Origin: Oxalobacteraceae bacterium UBA6704
Lineage (GTDB): Bacteria; Pseudomonadota; Gammaproteobacteria; Burkholderiales; Burkholderiaceae_D
NCBI GenBank assembly: GCA_002454505.1
Contig: DKJA01000171.1
Coordinates: forward strand, 986-64,985
Reading direction: 5' to 3'
Length of the DNA stretch: 64,000 nucleotides
Shown here one piece after another: positions 35,444-43,786 of this stretch. Each line of letters begins with the position of its first letter. Within the stretch, counting starts at the first letter, position 1. A model generated the notes under the pieces. The model was not told the origin of the DNA, made no database searches, and saw nothing but the letters and a program-made list of their open reading frames with translations. The position numbers and the translations under genes are program-made.

Positions 35444-38235
35444 AGCGTCTGCGCGCCGGCCTGCGCCGCGCTGGCATCCTTCGTCGCCTGCTCGCAGCCT
35501 TTCAGATCACCCTTCGGCATCTCGACGGTCGAGCTGGCGCTTGCCGGCCCCGTCAGTTCCTTCATGCCGGCCTTGAACGTCATCTTGCCCGGCCCGTGGA
35601 TCATGATGTTGCCGCCCTCGAGCTTCAGGTAGGCGCCCTGCACGGTCAGCATCACGTGCTCCTTGGCGCCGACCGTCACGGTTTTCGTCACGCTGGCCAC
35701 GGTGATGGCCTTGTCTGCCGTAATTTTCGTCGCATCCGCCTGGCTCTGCACGCTGACCTTGCCGGTGGCCGCGTGCAGCTTGATGCCGGTTTCCTGGTTC
35801 GGCTTCTCGGGCGATTCGGCCTTGCCGTAGGTGAACAGGCTGATGCCGTTCTTCACCAGGTTGAATGCATTGCCTTGCGCAGCCAGGTTGATGTCCTGGC
35901 CGGCAGTGATGCTGGTCGTCGCGCCCGCCACGATGATCGCGCTGGCCGGCGTCGTCGCCGCGATGCCGGCAGGGCTCGACAGCTGCAGATGGGGCTCGCT
36001 GTAGGCCGTTGCCTGGCCCTGGCCGCCATCGCCCGCGCTGCCACCGGCGCTGGTGGCCTGCACCACGTCGATCGTGTGTTTCATCTGCGCCAGCGCGGTC
36101 AGCTCGGCCGGTGCGGGTTCGTCCTTCAGCTTGGCGTTCTGCTTTTGCGCCGTGTCCGCCAGCGTCGTCTGCAGTTCCAGGCTTTCCTCGATCTGCTTTT
36201 GCGCTTCGCGCGAGTCGAGCTGGTGGCTGGTGGCATTCTGCCGCGCATCGGACGACAGCAGCATCCCCTGCCCGGCCCGCAGTGCCGCGCCATGCGCCGT
36301 TTTCAGCTCGGCACCGAAGCCGGCCGTCTGCAGGCGCTGGTTGTCCGTCTGATGACGCAGGTGGCCGAGGTTCAGTTCGTCTGTACCTTCGTGTGCACTG
36401 GCATGGCGCTGCAGCGACACGCGCGGCTCGCCCGGCGTGTCGTCGAACACCAGCTGGCTGTAGGCGCCGGCGCCGGTCTGGCTGGCCTGCATCGCCTGCG
36501 ATTTCAGGCCGGACAGCACCGCCGCGTGCGCATGCGCATTGCCTTCGCCGGGGAACCACGCCGGCGCGTTACCGGTTGAAACCCCGGCGCCGGCATTGAC
36601 GTTGTTGTTTTGCGCATCCGTTGCACCGCGGCCGTTGTAGACGCTGCCGATGGCCACCGGACGGTCGATGTCGCCGTCGATGAAGTCGATCAGCACTTCG
36701 CTGCCCACACGGGGCACGGCCACCGAACCCCAGTTCGCGCCGGCGACGGGCGCCATCGGTGTCGAGATGCGCATCCACGTGCCGGTGCTGTCATCGGCCG
36801 GCGCGCCGCTGTGGCCGTCGGGCATCGGGTGCGCCAGCCGGCTGTGGCTCTGTTCGCCGCGCTGCCAGTGAAATTGCACCTTGATGCGGTGATCGCGGTC
36901 GGTGTGAATCACGGCGCCCGGCGGGCCGACGACGATCGCCGTCTGCTGGCCCTTGATCGTCGGCTTGGGCCGCAATACGAGGCCATGGCCTTCGTCGTCG
37001 AAGCTGCGGTATGGTACGTTGCTGCGGATCGCGTCGATGCGGTTGCGGTAAAGCGGCCGCTCGCCCATCGCCGTGCCGACGGCATGCAGGCTGCTGCCCT
37101 GCTCCTTCGTGACCAGCTCGGCCAGTGCGCTGATGCCCAGCGCGCGCTGGACGGCATCCTGGATATTCGTGCTCAGGTTGTTATGCGCCAGGTGGACTAC
37201 CCGGAGCACCACGAAATTACGCTCGCTGTCGTCGCCGGCATTGAGCACGGCCTGCCCCTGCAAACTGAACGTGGTGCCGGGAATCAGCGTACGGACCGTA
37301 CCCGCGCCGGTGAACACTTCCTGGGTCGCCTGCAGCGCTTCGAGCTGGCGGTCGGCAATGCGCTGGCCGTGCTCGCGCGACGTGTAGGCATAAGCACCCG
37401 GCGTATCGCGGCGCAGCGGTGCCGACGCGTCGCCCGTGCTGCCCACTGCGCTGACGCGGCGCATGCCGTTGCTGCGGTAATCCCAGCTGTCCATGTCGAT
37501 GCCGCCGGGAATCCAGCGCAGCGCGCTGCGCCAGCGGTCCATGGCGTCTTCCTTCATCACCGCGCCCGGCTGCGTGAAGCGGATCGTCGGCGTCGGGTTC
37601 GGCTGGAAGCTGCCGTTGTGGTCGGCGATGACAAGCGTGTGGCTGCCCAGGCTGGCGCTGCTGGCGTCGCCGGTGTGTTCGAAGTAGTAGAACAAACCTT
37701 CCTCGCGCATCAGCCGCTCGGCAAAGGCCTGGTTCGACTCCTGGTACTGGCACGTCAGCGAGCGCTTCGGATAGATGCTGCGGTCGGCGATGTCGTAGCG
37801 CCATTCGGGCACCAGCTTGCCGGGGTTCTGCCAGTCGGTGAACAGCGCATCGAGGATGTCGAAGACGGTCTTGTCCTGGAATACCCGGCTGTCGCGGCCC
37901 ATCGCCATGAACGCGTACCACGGACCGATCGTCAGTTCGTAGCGGCTCAGGCCGCCGTCGGCACCCAGCATCCGCGCCCCCGTTACGTGACCGTGGAACG
38001 GACGGGGCGCATCGTAACTCGTGGCCGTCATCAGTTCGAGCAGCACGGGCTGGCCGATCAGCGATTTCAGCGGAATGGCCGCATCGCCCGACAGCGCCGT
38101 CACGGTCAGCTCATATGGCCGGCTGACGCTTTCCTCGCCACGCAAGCACTCGGCCGCCAGCTTGTCCGGGCCAAGCGGCGTGGTCAGTTGCAGGATGCGG
38201 TTGTTCTGGCTCAGGAGGTCGGGCAGCGCAAACAT
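35440..38235 (-). CDS. vgrG: T6SS spike protein VgrG with DUF2345 extension
   Basis: A 931-residue trimeric spike component. The gp27-like region covers about residues 20-350. The gp5-like OB domain is near 445-535 (HRIKVQFHWQRGE, RISTPMAPVAGANWG, PRVGSEVLIDFIDGDIDRP). The extended C-terminal beta-helix/DUF2345 region (about 690-890) includes ATGKVSVQSQ and YLKLEGGNIMIHGPGKM. A flexible tail closes the chain. The TSS of this orphan cluster is probably in the AT-rich gap after 38235. No T6SS baseplate or sheath genes lie in the window, so this is an auxiliary vgrG module relying on a core system elsewhere. Confidence 0.95.
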   Translation of the reverse strand: MFALPDLLSQNNRILQLTTPLGPDKLAAECLRGEESVSRPYELTVTALSGDAAIPLKSLIGQPVLLELMTATSYDAPRPFHGHVTGARMLGADGGLSRYELTIGPWYAFMAMGRDSRVFQDKTVFDILDALFTDWQNPGKLVPEWRYDIADRSIYPKRSLTCQYQESNQAFAERLMREEGLFYYFEHTGDASSASLGSHTLVIADHNGSFQPNPTPTIRFTQPGAVMKEDAMDRWRSALRWIPGGIDMDSWDYRSNGMRRVSAVGSTGDASAPLRRDTPGAYAYTSREHGQRIADRQLEALQATQEVFTGAGTVRTLIPGTTFSLQGQAVLNAGDDSERNFVVLRVVHLAHNNLSTNIQDAVQRALGISALAELVTKEQGSSLHAVGTAMGERPLYRNRIDAIRSNVPYRSFDDEGHGLVLRPKPTIKGQQTAIVVGPPGAVIHTDRDHRIKVQFHWQRGEQSHSRLAHPMPDGHSGAPADDSTGTWMRISTPMAPVAGANWGSVAVPRVGSEVLIDFIDGDIDRPVAIGSVYNGRGATDAQNNNVNAGAGVSTGNAPAWFPGEGNAHAHAAVLSGLKSQAMQASQTGAGAYSQLVFDDTPGEPRVSLQRHASAHEGTDELNLGHLRHQTDNQRLQTAGFGAELKTAHGAALRAGQGMLLSSDARQNATSHQLDSREAQKQIEESLELQTTLADTAQKQNAKLKDEPAPAELTALAQMKHTIDVVQATSAGGSAGDGGQGQATAYSEPHLQLSSPAGIAATTPASAIIVAGATTSITAGQDINLAAQGNAFNLVKNGISLFTYGKAESPEKPNQETGIKLHAATGKVSVQSQADATKITADKAITVASVTKTVTVGAKEHVMLTVQGAYLKLEGGNIMIHGPGKMTFKAGMKELTGPASASSTVEMPKGDLKGCEQATKDASAAQAGAQTL

Positions 38236-38410
38236 GTGTGGCCTTAATTTATTTCTAAATTACTACCATTTTACCCGGCATTGGCGGTAAAAAGGTGGAT
38301 TAAGGCAACAGTGCGAGGGCGAAAATGACGTAATAGTTACTACGGAATTGCAAGGCAGGCCAGTGAGGAAACCCGCTCCCCCGGCCATAGCGGCCGGGGG
38401 GCGACGACTT

Positions 38411-40744
38411 TTACCGACGGCCCTTGACGGCCGCCTGCCGGCCAGCGCCAGCCTTGGCGACCGGTGCCTTCGGCTTGACCTTGATGGTGTCGAGAATCGA
38501 CGGCCGCACCTTGGTTTCGATCGTCTCGCGCGCCGTCATCGAACCGGTCAGCGCATTCGGCCGGCCGCCGCGCGGGGTGGCCGCCCGGCCGCCGGACGGC
38601 AGCGGTGCACGGGGCTTCGAGCCCGGCGCCAGCGTCGGCATCGCGCGCTTGCCTTCCGGCGCCGCCGTCAGGTTTTCCTCGCCCGGCGTCCACGCGGGAA
38701 TCAGGTGCTTCTCGCCATTGCCGATCAGGTCGCCGCGGCCCATGGCTTTCAGCGTCTCGCGCAGGATCGCCCAGTTCTGCGGGTCGTAGTAACGCAGGAA
38801 CGCCTTGTGGGCCTTGCGGACCTTGGCCGTGCGGGGCGTCTCCACTGCTTCCGATTCCGCCGTGACTTTCTTCAGCGGATTCTTGCGGCTGTGGTACATC
38901 GTCGTGGCCATCGCCATCGGCGTCGGCATGAAGGTCTGCACCTGATCGAGGCGGAAGTTGTTTTTCTTCAGCCACAGCGCCAGGTTCAGCATGTCCTCGT
39001 CCGTCGTGCCCGGGTGGGCGGCGATGAAGTAAGGGATCAGGTACTGCTTCTTGCCTGCTTCCAGCGAGAACTTCTCGAACATCGCCTTGAATTCGTCGTA
39101 GGCGCCGATACCCGGCTTCATCATCTTCGACAGCACATTCGTTTCCGTGTGCTCCGGCGCGATCTTCAGCAGGCCGCCCACGTGGTGGGTGACGAGCTCT
39201 TTCACATATTCGGGCGAACGCACCGCGAGGTCGTAGCGCAGGCCGGAACCGATCATGATCTTCTTCACGCCGGGAATCGCGCGGGCCTTACGGTACAACT
39301 GGATCAGCTTGCTGTGATCCGTGCCCAGGTTCACGCAGATCGACGGATACACGCACGACAGCCGCCGGCACGATTCCTCGATGGTCTTTTCCTTGCAGGC
39401 CAGGCGGTACATGTTCGCCGTCGGGCCGCCCAGGTCGGAAATGGTGCCGGTGAAACCCTTGGTCTTGTCGCGGATGTGTTCGATCTCGCGCAGGATCGAC
39501 GGCTCGGAACGGCTCTGGATGATGCGGCCTTCGTGCTCGGTGATCGAGCAGAACGTGCAGCCGCCGAAGCAGCCGCGCATGATGTTCACGGAGAAGCGGA
39601 TCATTTCCCATGCGGGGATGCGCGCGTTGCCGTAGCTCGGGTGCGGGGCGCGGGCGTATGTCATGTCGTAGACGCCGTCCATCTCGTCCATCGCCAGCGG
39701 CAGCGGCGGCGGGTTGATCCACACGTCGCGGTCGCCATGCTGCTGCACCATCGCGCGTGCGTTGCCCGGATTCGATTCGAGGTGGAACACGCGCGACGCG
39801 TGCGCGTACATCACCGGGTCGGTGCTCACCGTCTCGAACGACGGCAGCCGCACCACGGTGCGGTTGTGCTTTTCCCTGGCCATCGCCTGGCGCTCTTCGC
39901 GCGACATGATGCGGATCGGCTTGATCACTTCCGGCGCGGCCTGCGCGTTGTCGGTGGCGCAGGCCGTCTTGTCTTCCTGGGCCATCGCATACGGATCGGG
40001 ATGCGCATCCACCTTGCCGGGCACATCGACGCGGCTGGAGTTGTGCACGCCCCACTCTTCCGACGGCAGCCAGCCGTGCGGCACCAGGAAGGCGGTGCCG
40101 CGCAGGTCCTTGATCGAGCGGATGTCCTCGCCGTTGTTCATGCGGTGGGTCATGTCCACCAGCGCACGCTCGGCGTTACCGAAGATCAGCAGGTCGGCCT
40201 TCGATTCCGTCAGCACGGATTTACGCACCTTGTCGGACCAGTAATCGTAGTGGGCGATGCGGCGCAGCGACGCCTCGATGCTGCCGATGATCACCGGCGT
40301 GCCGGGGAACGCTTCGCGGGCGCGGTGCGAGTACACTGACACGGCGCGGTCGGGCCGCTTGTTCGGCTCGCCATTGGCCGTGTACGCGTCGTCCGAGCGG
40401 ATCTTGCGGTCGGACGTGTAGCGGTTGACCATCGAATCCATATTGCCGGCCGTGATGCCGAAATACAGCCGCGGCTTGCCCAGCGCGCGGAACGCGTCGG
40501 CCGAGTGCCAGTCCGGCTGGCTGATGATGCCCACCCGGAACCCCTGCGCCTCCAGCAGCCGGCCGACCAGCGCCATGCCGAAGCTGGGGTGGTCGATATA
40601 GGCGTCACCCGTGACGAGGATGATGTCGCACTCGTCCCAGCCCAGCACGTCCATCTCGGCGCGGGACATGGGCAGGAAAGGCGCAGCGGCAGCGCGGGCA
40701 GACCGCTTCGGGACGGTCGCAAACAGGTTTACTGGGGAGTTCAT
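38411..40744 (-). CDS. ygiQ: YgiQ family radical SAM protein
   Basis: A 777-residue radical SAM protein. The iron-sulfur motif CFGGCTFC (CxxxCxxC) lies near residues 388-395, preceded by the typical VNIMRGCFGG and followed by SITEHEGRIIQSRS. The N-terminal domain (GWDECDIILVTGDAYIDHPSFG) is a family hallmark. The C-terminal 90 residues are Lys/Ala/Pro-rich and probably disordered. Its biochemical role is not established in any organism I can name. It stands alone. A GC hairpin follows the stop but has no clear T-run. Confidence 0.95.
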   Translation of the reverse strand: MNSPVNLFATVPKRSARAAAAPFLPMSRAEMDVLGWDECDIILVTGDAYIDHPSFGMALVGRLLEAQGFRVGIISQPDWHSADAFRALGKPRLYFGITAGNMDSMVNRYTSDRKIRSDDAYTANGEPNKRPDRAVSVYSHRAREAFPGTPVIIGSIEASLRRIAHYDYWSDKVRKSVLTESKADLLIFGNAERALVDMTHRMNNGEDIRSIKDLRGTAFLVPHGWLPSEEWGVHNSSRVDVPGKVDAHPDPYAMAQEDKTACATDNAQAAPEVIKPIRIMSREERQAMAREKHNRTVVRLPSFETVSTDPVMYAHASRVFHLESNPGNARAMVQQHGDRDVWINPPPLPLAMDEMDGVYDMTYARAPHPSYGNARIPAWEMIRFSVNIMRGCFGGCTFCSITEHEGRIIQSRSEPSILREIEHIRDKTKGFTGTISDLGGPTANMYRLACKEKTIEESCRRLSCVYPSICVNLGTDHSKLIQLYRKARAIPGVKKIMIGSGLRYDLAVRSPEYVKELVTHHVGGLLKIAPEHTETNVLSKMMKPGIGAYDEFKAMFEKFSLEAGKKQYLIPYFIAAHPGTTDEDMLNLALWLKKNNFRLDQVQTFMPTPMAMATTMYHSRKNPLKKVTAESEAVETPRTAKVRKAHKAFLRYYDPQNWAILRETLKAMGRGDLIGNGEKHLIPAWTPGEENLTAAPEGKRAMPTLAPGSKPRAPLPSGGRAATPRGGRPNALTGSMTARETIETKVRPSILDTIKVKPKAPVAKAGAGRQAAVKGRR

Positions 40745-40920
40745 CGGCGGGATTGTACCAAAAATGCGCCTTTCACGCGCATCGCCCCCACCTTTTTAAA
40801 TGGAAAAGCTTTTATTATTCAATAACTTGTGTTGCATGCAGGAGAACCCTGTCCATCCTCGCATTGCTTTGTGCGGCGAGCGAGCTATAACGAAACATGG
40901 GCTTGAGACGAGGAGGAGTC

Positions 40921-41433
40921 ATGCGACGTCGACTGTATTACATGCTGCCCGACCTGCCGTCCGCCCGCGCGATGCTGGACGAGCTGCTGCTGGCACGCAT
41001 CGAGGAGCGGCACATCCGCTTCATGGCCCGCGAGGGCACGCTGCCGGACGACATGCCCGGCTGCAGCTTCATGGTGAAGACGGATCTCGTCCACGGCGCC
41101 CAGCTGGGCGCGCTGATCGGCGGCATCGTCGGCTTCGTGGCCGGCATCGTGCTGGTGCTGATGCCACCCGCCGGCCTGCCGATGCGCACCACGGCGATCC
41201 TGCTGATGGCGCTGGGCGGCGCGCTGTTCGGCGCCTGGGCATCCGGCATGAACGGATCGGCGATTCCCAACAAGAAGCTGGAGCAATATGCCGACCGCGT
41301 GCAGGCTGGCCAGGTGCTGATGATCGTCGACGTGCCCGCCGGGCGCGTGCGCGAGATCGAGGAAATGATCGCGCGCCGGCATCCCGATTTCAGTTTCGGC
41401 GGCGCCGAGCCGCCCCTGGTGGCGTTTCCCTGA
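40921..41433 (+). CDS. DUF1269-like membrane protein with glycine-rich segments
   Basis: A 170-residue protein with a strong GAGGAG ribosome site before the ATG. The N-terminal 60 residues are soluble and acidic. Two hydrophobic, Gly-rich segments follow, LGALIGGIVGFVAGIVLVLM and TTAILLMALGGALFGAWASG, resembling glycine-zipper helices. The end (QVLMIVDVPAGRVREIEEMI) fits a ferredoxin-like fold as in DUF1269 proteins. These are often linked to membrane stress, but no function is known. It stands alone in a 175-base AT-rich upstream gap. Confidence 0.78.
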   Translation: MRRRLYYMLPDLPSARAMLDELLLARIEERHIRFMAREGTLPDDMPGCSFMVKTDLVHGAQLGALIGGIVGFVAGIVLVLMPPAGLPMRTTAILLMALGGALFGAWASGMNGSAIPNKKLEQYADRVQAGQVLMIVDVPAGRVREIEEMIARRHPDFSFGGAEPPLVAFP

Positions 41434-41544
41434 CGCCGCTGCCGGCATGGCGGCCAGTCGCCGCCGTGCCGGATTCCATGCCAGGAGCCGGGCAGGTGCA
41501 ATGCCTGTCCGGCGCTTCTTGCGCGGTACCGCCGCCGTCTATTT

Positions 41545-41829
41545 TTAAATCCCCATATTGCCCAGGATGCGCGTCAGTTCGCGCAGCGTCGGCTCCAGCG
41601 CCGGGTGCTTGGCGGCGAACTTCGCCGAGATTTCCTGCGTGCGCTCGGCCATGCCGTAGGTGGTGGTGCCTTCGTCGCTGACGGCGCCTTCCGCACCGCG
41701 CCGTTCGAGCAGCTGGTGGATGTCGCCATCGAGCTGGCGCAGCAGGTCCTGCAGCTCCTCGTCCACCGGCGCGCCGGTGCGCAGCGCCTCCTGCACCTGG
41801 CGCAGCGACTCTTTCAGATGATTGTCCAT
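41545..41829 (-). CDS. DUF4404 family small protein
   Basis: A 94-residue, mostly helical protein. MDNHLKESLRQVQEALRTGA and a downstream LRQLDGDIHQLLE give a predicted coiled coil, followed by ISAKFAAKHPALEPTLRELT. This matches the DUF4404 family found in many gammaproteobacteria and betaproteobacteria. I use the ATG after AGAGGG, which drops a 13-residue extension. No membrane segment. The function is unknown. Confidence 0.82.
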   Translation of the reverse strand: MDNHLKESLRQVQEALRTGAPVDEELQDLLRQLDGDIHQLLERRGAEGAVSDEGTTTYGMAERTQEISAKFAAKHPALEPTLRELTRILGNMGI

Positions 41830-41977
41830 ATTGCCCTCTTCTTGACTGGTCATACCCCGGTTATACACCCAAACACGGGGCGACGGCCACTCAGCAGCAG
41901 GCCATGCCGCTTGTCATCAGTGCGTCACCTGCAAATTCTAAGATGCGCCGTCCCTCACTCTCGCCGACGGTCCATCG

Positions 41978-43663
41978 ATGACCCAATCCAGCTCCCGCCG
42001 CACCTTCCTGCGCAACTTCTCGGTCGGCACCGTTGCCGTCTCCACGCTCCCGCTGACCGGCTGCGGCAGCGGCGGCGCCCATTACCAGGATGTCAGCTAT
42101 GCGCACGGCGTGGCCAGCGGCGATCCGCTGGCCGACCGCGTGATCCTGTGGACGCGCATCACCATCGCGAAAGGCGACGATGTCGACGTGGGCTGGATGA
42201 TCGCCGAAGACGACACGTTCGCCAGGCCGGTGGCCTCCGGCGTCGTGAAGACGGGCGCCGCCAGCGACTACACGGTGAAGGTCGACGCAACGGGCCTGGC
42301 GCCGAACCGCCGCTACTACTACCGCTTCCAGTGCCAGGGCACACAGTCGCCGATCGGCCGCACGAAGACGCTGCCGACCGGCACCGTCGCGCAGGCGAAA
42401 TTCGCCGTGTTCAGCTGCTCGAACTACCCCGCCGGCTACTTCAACGTGTATGCGGAGGCAGCGAAACTGGACGACGTCGATGCCGCGCTGCACCTGGGCG
42501 ACTACATCTACGAATACGCCGCCGACGGCTATGCGTCGGCCAACGCCGCCGCGATGAGCCGCACGTCGCAGCCGGCCAACGAGATCCTCACGCTGTCCGA
42601 CTACCGGCGCCGCTACCAGCAGTACCGCAGCGATCCGGACCTGCAGGCCGTTCACGCGCGCCTGCCGTTCATCGCCGTGTGGGACGACCACGAGCTGGCC
42701 AACGACACGTGGCGCGAAGGCGCGGAGAATCACAATCCCGCCACCGAAGGCCTGTTCCTGGCCCGCAAGCAGATGGCGATCCAGGCATATAACGAATGGA
42801 TGCCGATCCGGCTGCCCGACGCCGCCAAGCCGGAGCGCATCTACCGCTCCTTCGACTTCGGCAACCTGCTGTCGCTGCACATGCTGGACACTCGCGTGAT
42901 CGGCCGCGACAAGCAGTTTGCCTACGGCAGTTATGTCAACGCCGACAAGACGTTCAACACCGCCGGCTTCACCGCGGATATGGCGGCACCAGCGCGCCAG
43001 CTGATGGGCACCGAGCAGACGGCATGGCTGCAAGGCCAGCTGAGCAAGTCGACGGCCACCTGGCAGTTGCTGGGCCAGCAGGTGCTGATGGCACGGATGA
43101 ACCTGCCGTCGCCGATGGTGCTGGGCACCACCGGTTACGCCGCCTACTTCGCGCTGGCCGCCAAGGTACAGGCCAACCTGCCGCTGACGGAGGCGGAACA
43201 GCAGCTGCTCGCCGCGCCGGCAGTGCCGTACAACCTCGATGCGTGGGACGGTTACCAGGCGGCCCGCGAAACGGTGCTGACGATGGCGAAGACGCTGAAC
43301 AAGAACCTGGTCGTGCTGGCCGGCGACACGCACAATGCGTGGGCCAGCGACCTGGCGGACATTAACGGCCAGGCGGTGGGCGTGGAATTCGGCGTGCCGT
43401 CGGTAACGTCGCCCGGCTTCGAGGAATATTTCCCGAAGGAAGATCCGAATGTGGTGGCCAAGGGGCTGGAGCAACTGATCGGGCCGCTGCAATATGCCGA
43501 AACGGCGGCGCGCGGCTATGTGGTGCTGACGGTGACGCCGACGGAGTCGCGCGCCGAGTACCGCTATGTGAGCACGGTGAAGTCGAAGACGTACACCGCA
43601 TCGACGGGCAAAGTGTTGAAGATGCTGCCGGGGGCGGCGAACCGGAAGCTGGTGGCGGTTTGA
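41978..43663 (+). CDS. phoD: PhoD-type alkaline phosphatase, Tat-exported, possible lipoprotein
   Basis: A 561-residue phosphodiesterase/phosphatase. The first residues carry a twin-arginine signal (SRRTFLRNF at 6-14) and then PLTGC, a lipobox placing Cys29 as a possible lipidation site. An Ig-like N-terminal domain (about 40-140) begins YAHGVASGDPLADRVILWTR. The metallophosphatase core has LHLGDYIYEY and WDDHELANDTW for the metal site and VVLAGDTHNAWA further on. PhoD enzymes are calcium/iron dependent and usually phosphate regulated, but no pho box was recognised. It converges on an M3 peptidase gene across a repeat element. Confidence 0.93.
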   Translation: MTQSSSRRTFLRNFSVGTVAVSTLPLTGCGSGGAHYQDVSYAHGVASGDPLADRVILWTRITIAKGDDVDVGWMIAEDDTFARPVASGVVKTGAASDYTVKVDATGLAPNRRYYYRFQCQGTQSPIGRTKTLPTGTVAQAKFAVFSCSNYPAGYFNVYAEAAKLDDVDAALHLGDYIYEYAADGYASANAAAMSRTSQPANEILTLSDYRRRYQQYRSDPDLQAVHARLPFIAVWDDHELANDTWREGAENHNPATEGLFLARKQMAIQAYNEWMPIRLPDAAKPERIYRSFDFGNLLSLHMLDTRVIGRDKQFAYGSYVNADKTFNTAGFTADMAAPARQLMGTEQTAWLQGQLSKSTATWQLLGQQVLMARMNLPSPMVLGTTGYAAYFALAAKVQANLPLTEAEQQLLAAPAVPYNLDAWDGYQAARETVLTMAKTLNKNLVVLAGDTHNAWASDLADINGQAVGVEFGVPSVTSPGFEEYFPKEDPNVVAKGLEQLIGPLQYAETAARGYVVLTVTPTESRAEYRYVSTVKSKTYTASTGKVLKMLPGAANRKLVAV

Positions 43664-43670
43664 AAAAAGC

Positions 43671-43777
43671 CGGGGACAGGCGAATCCTGCAGAAACGGCC
43701 TGCCCCGGCCTGATGCTGCTTTGTGGTGAGGGAGTCAAAGGCAACCCCGGGGACAGTCCCTTGCAGGGACAGTCCCC
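43671..43777. repeat. GGGGACTGTCCCC-family inverted element, left arm degenerate
   Basis: The right arm CAACCCCGGGGACAGTCCC plus GGGACAGTCCCC is intact. The left arm is a decayed GGGGACAGG...CCTGCCCCGG. It lies between the converging phoD and M3 peptidase genes. Confidence 0.7.
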
Positions 43778-43786
43778 ATGGCCGGC

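Noticed and set aside
36610..38247. 545-codon plus-strand frame opposite vgrG
   Set aside because: Antisense shadow with no domain; vgrG on the other strand is full length and canonical.
38380..38402. Hairpin after ygiQ as an intrinsic terminator
   Set aside because: The GC stem is strong, but no T-run follows on either strand, so I do not call it a terminator.
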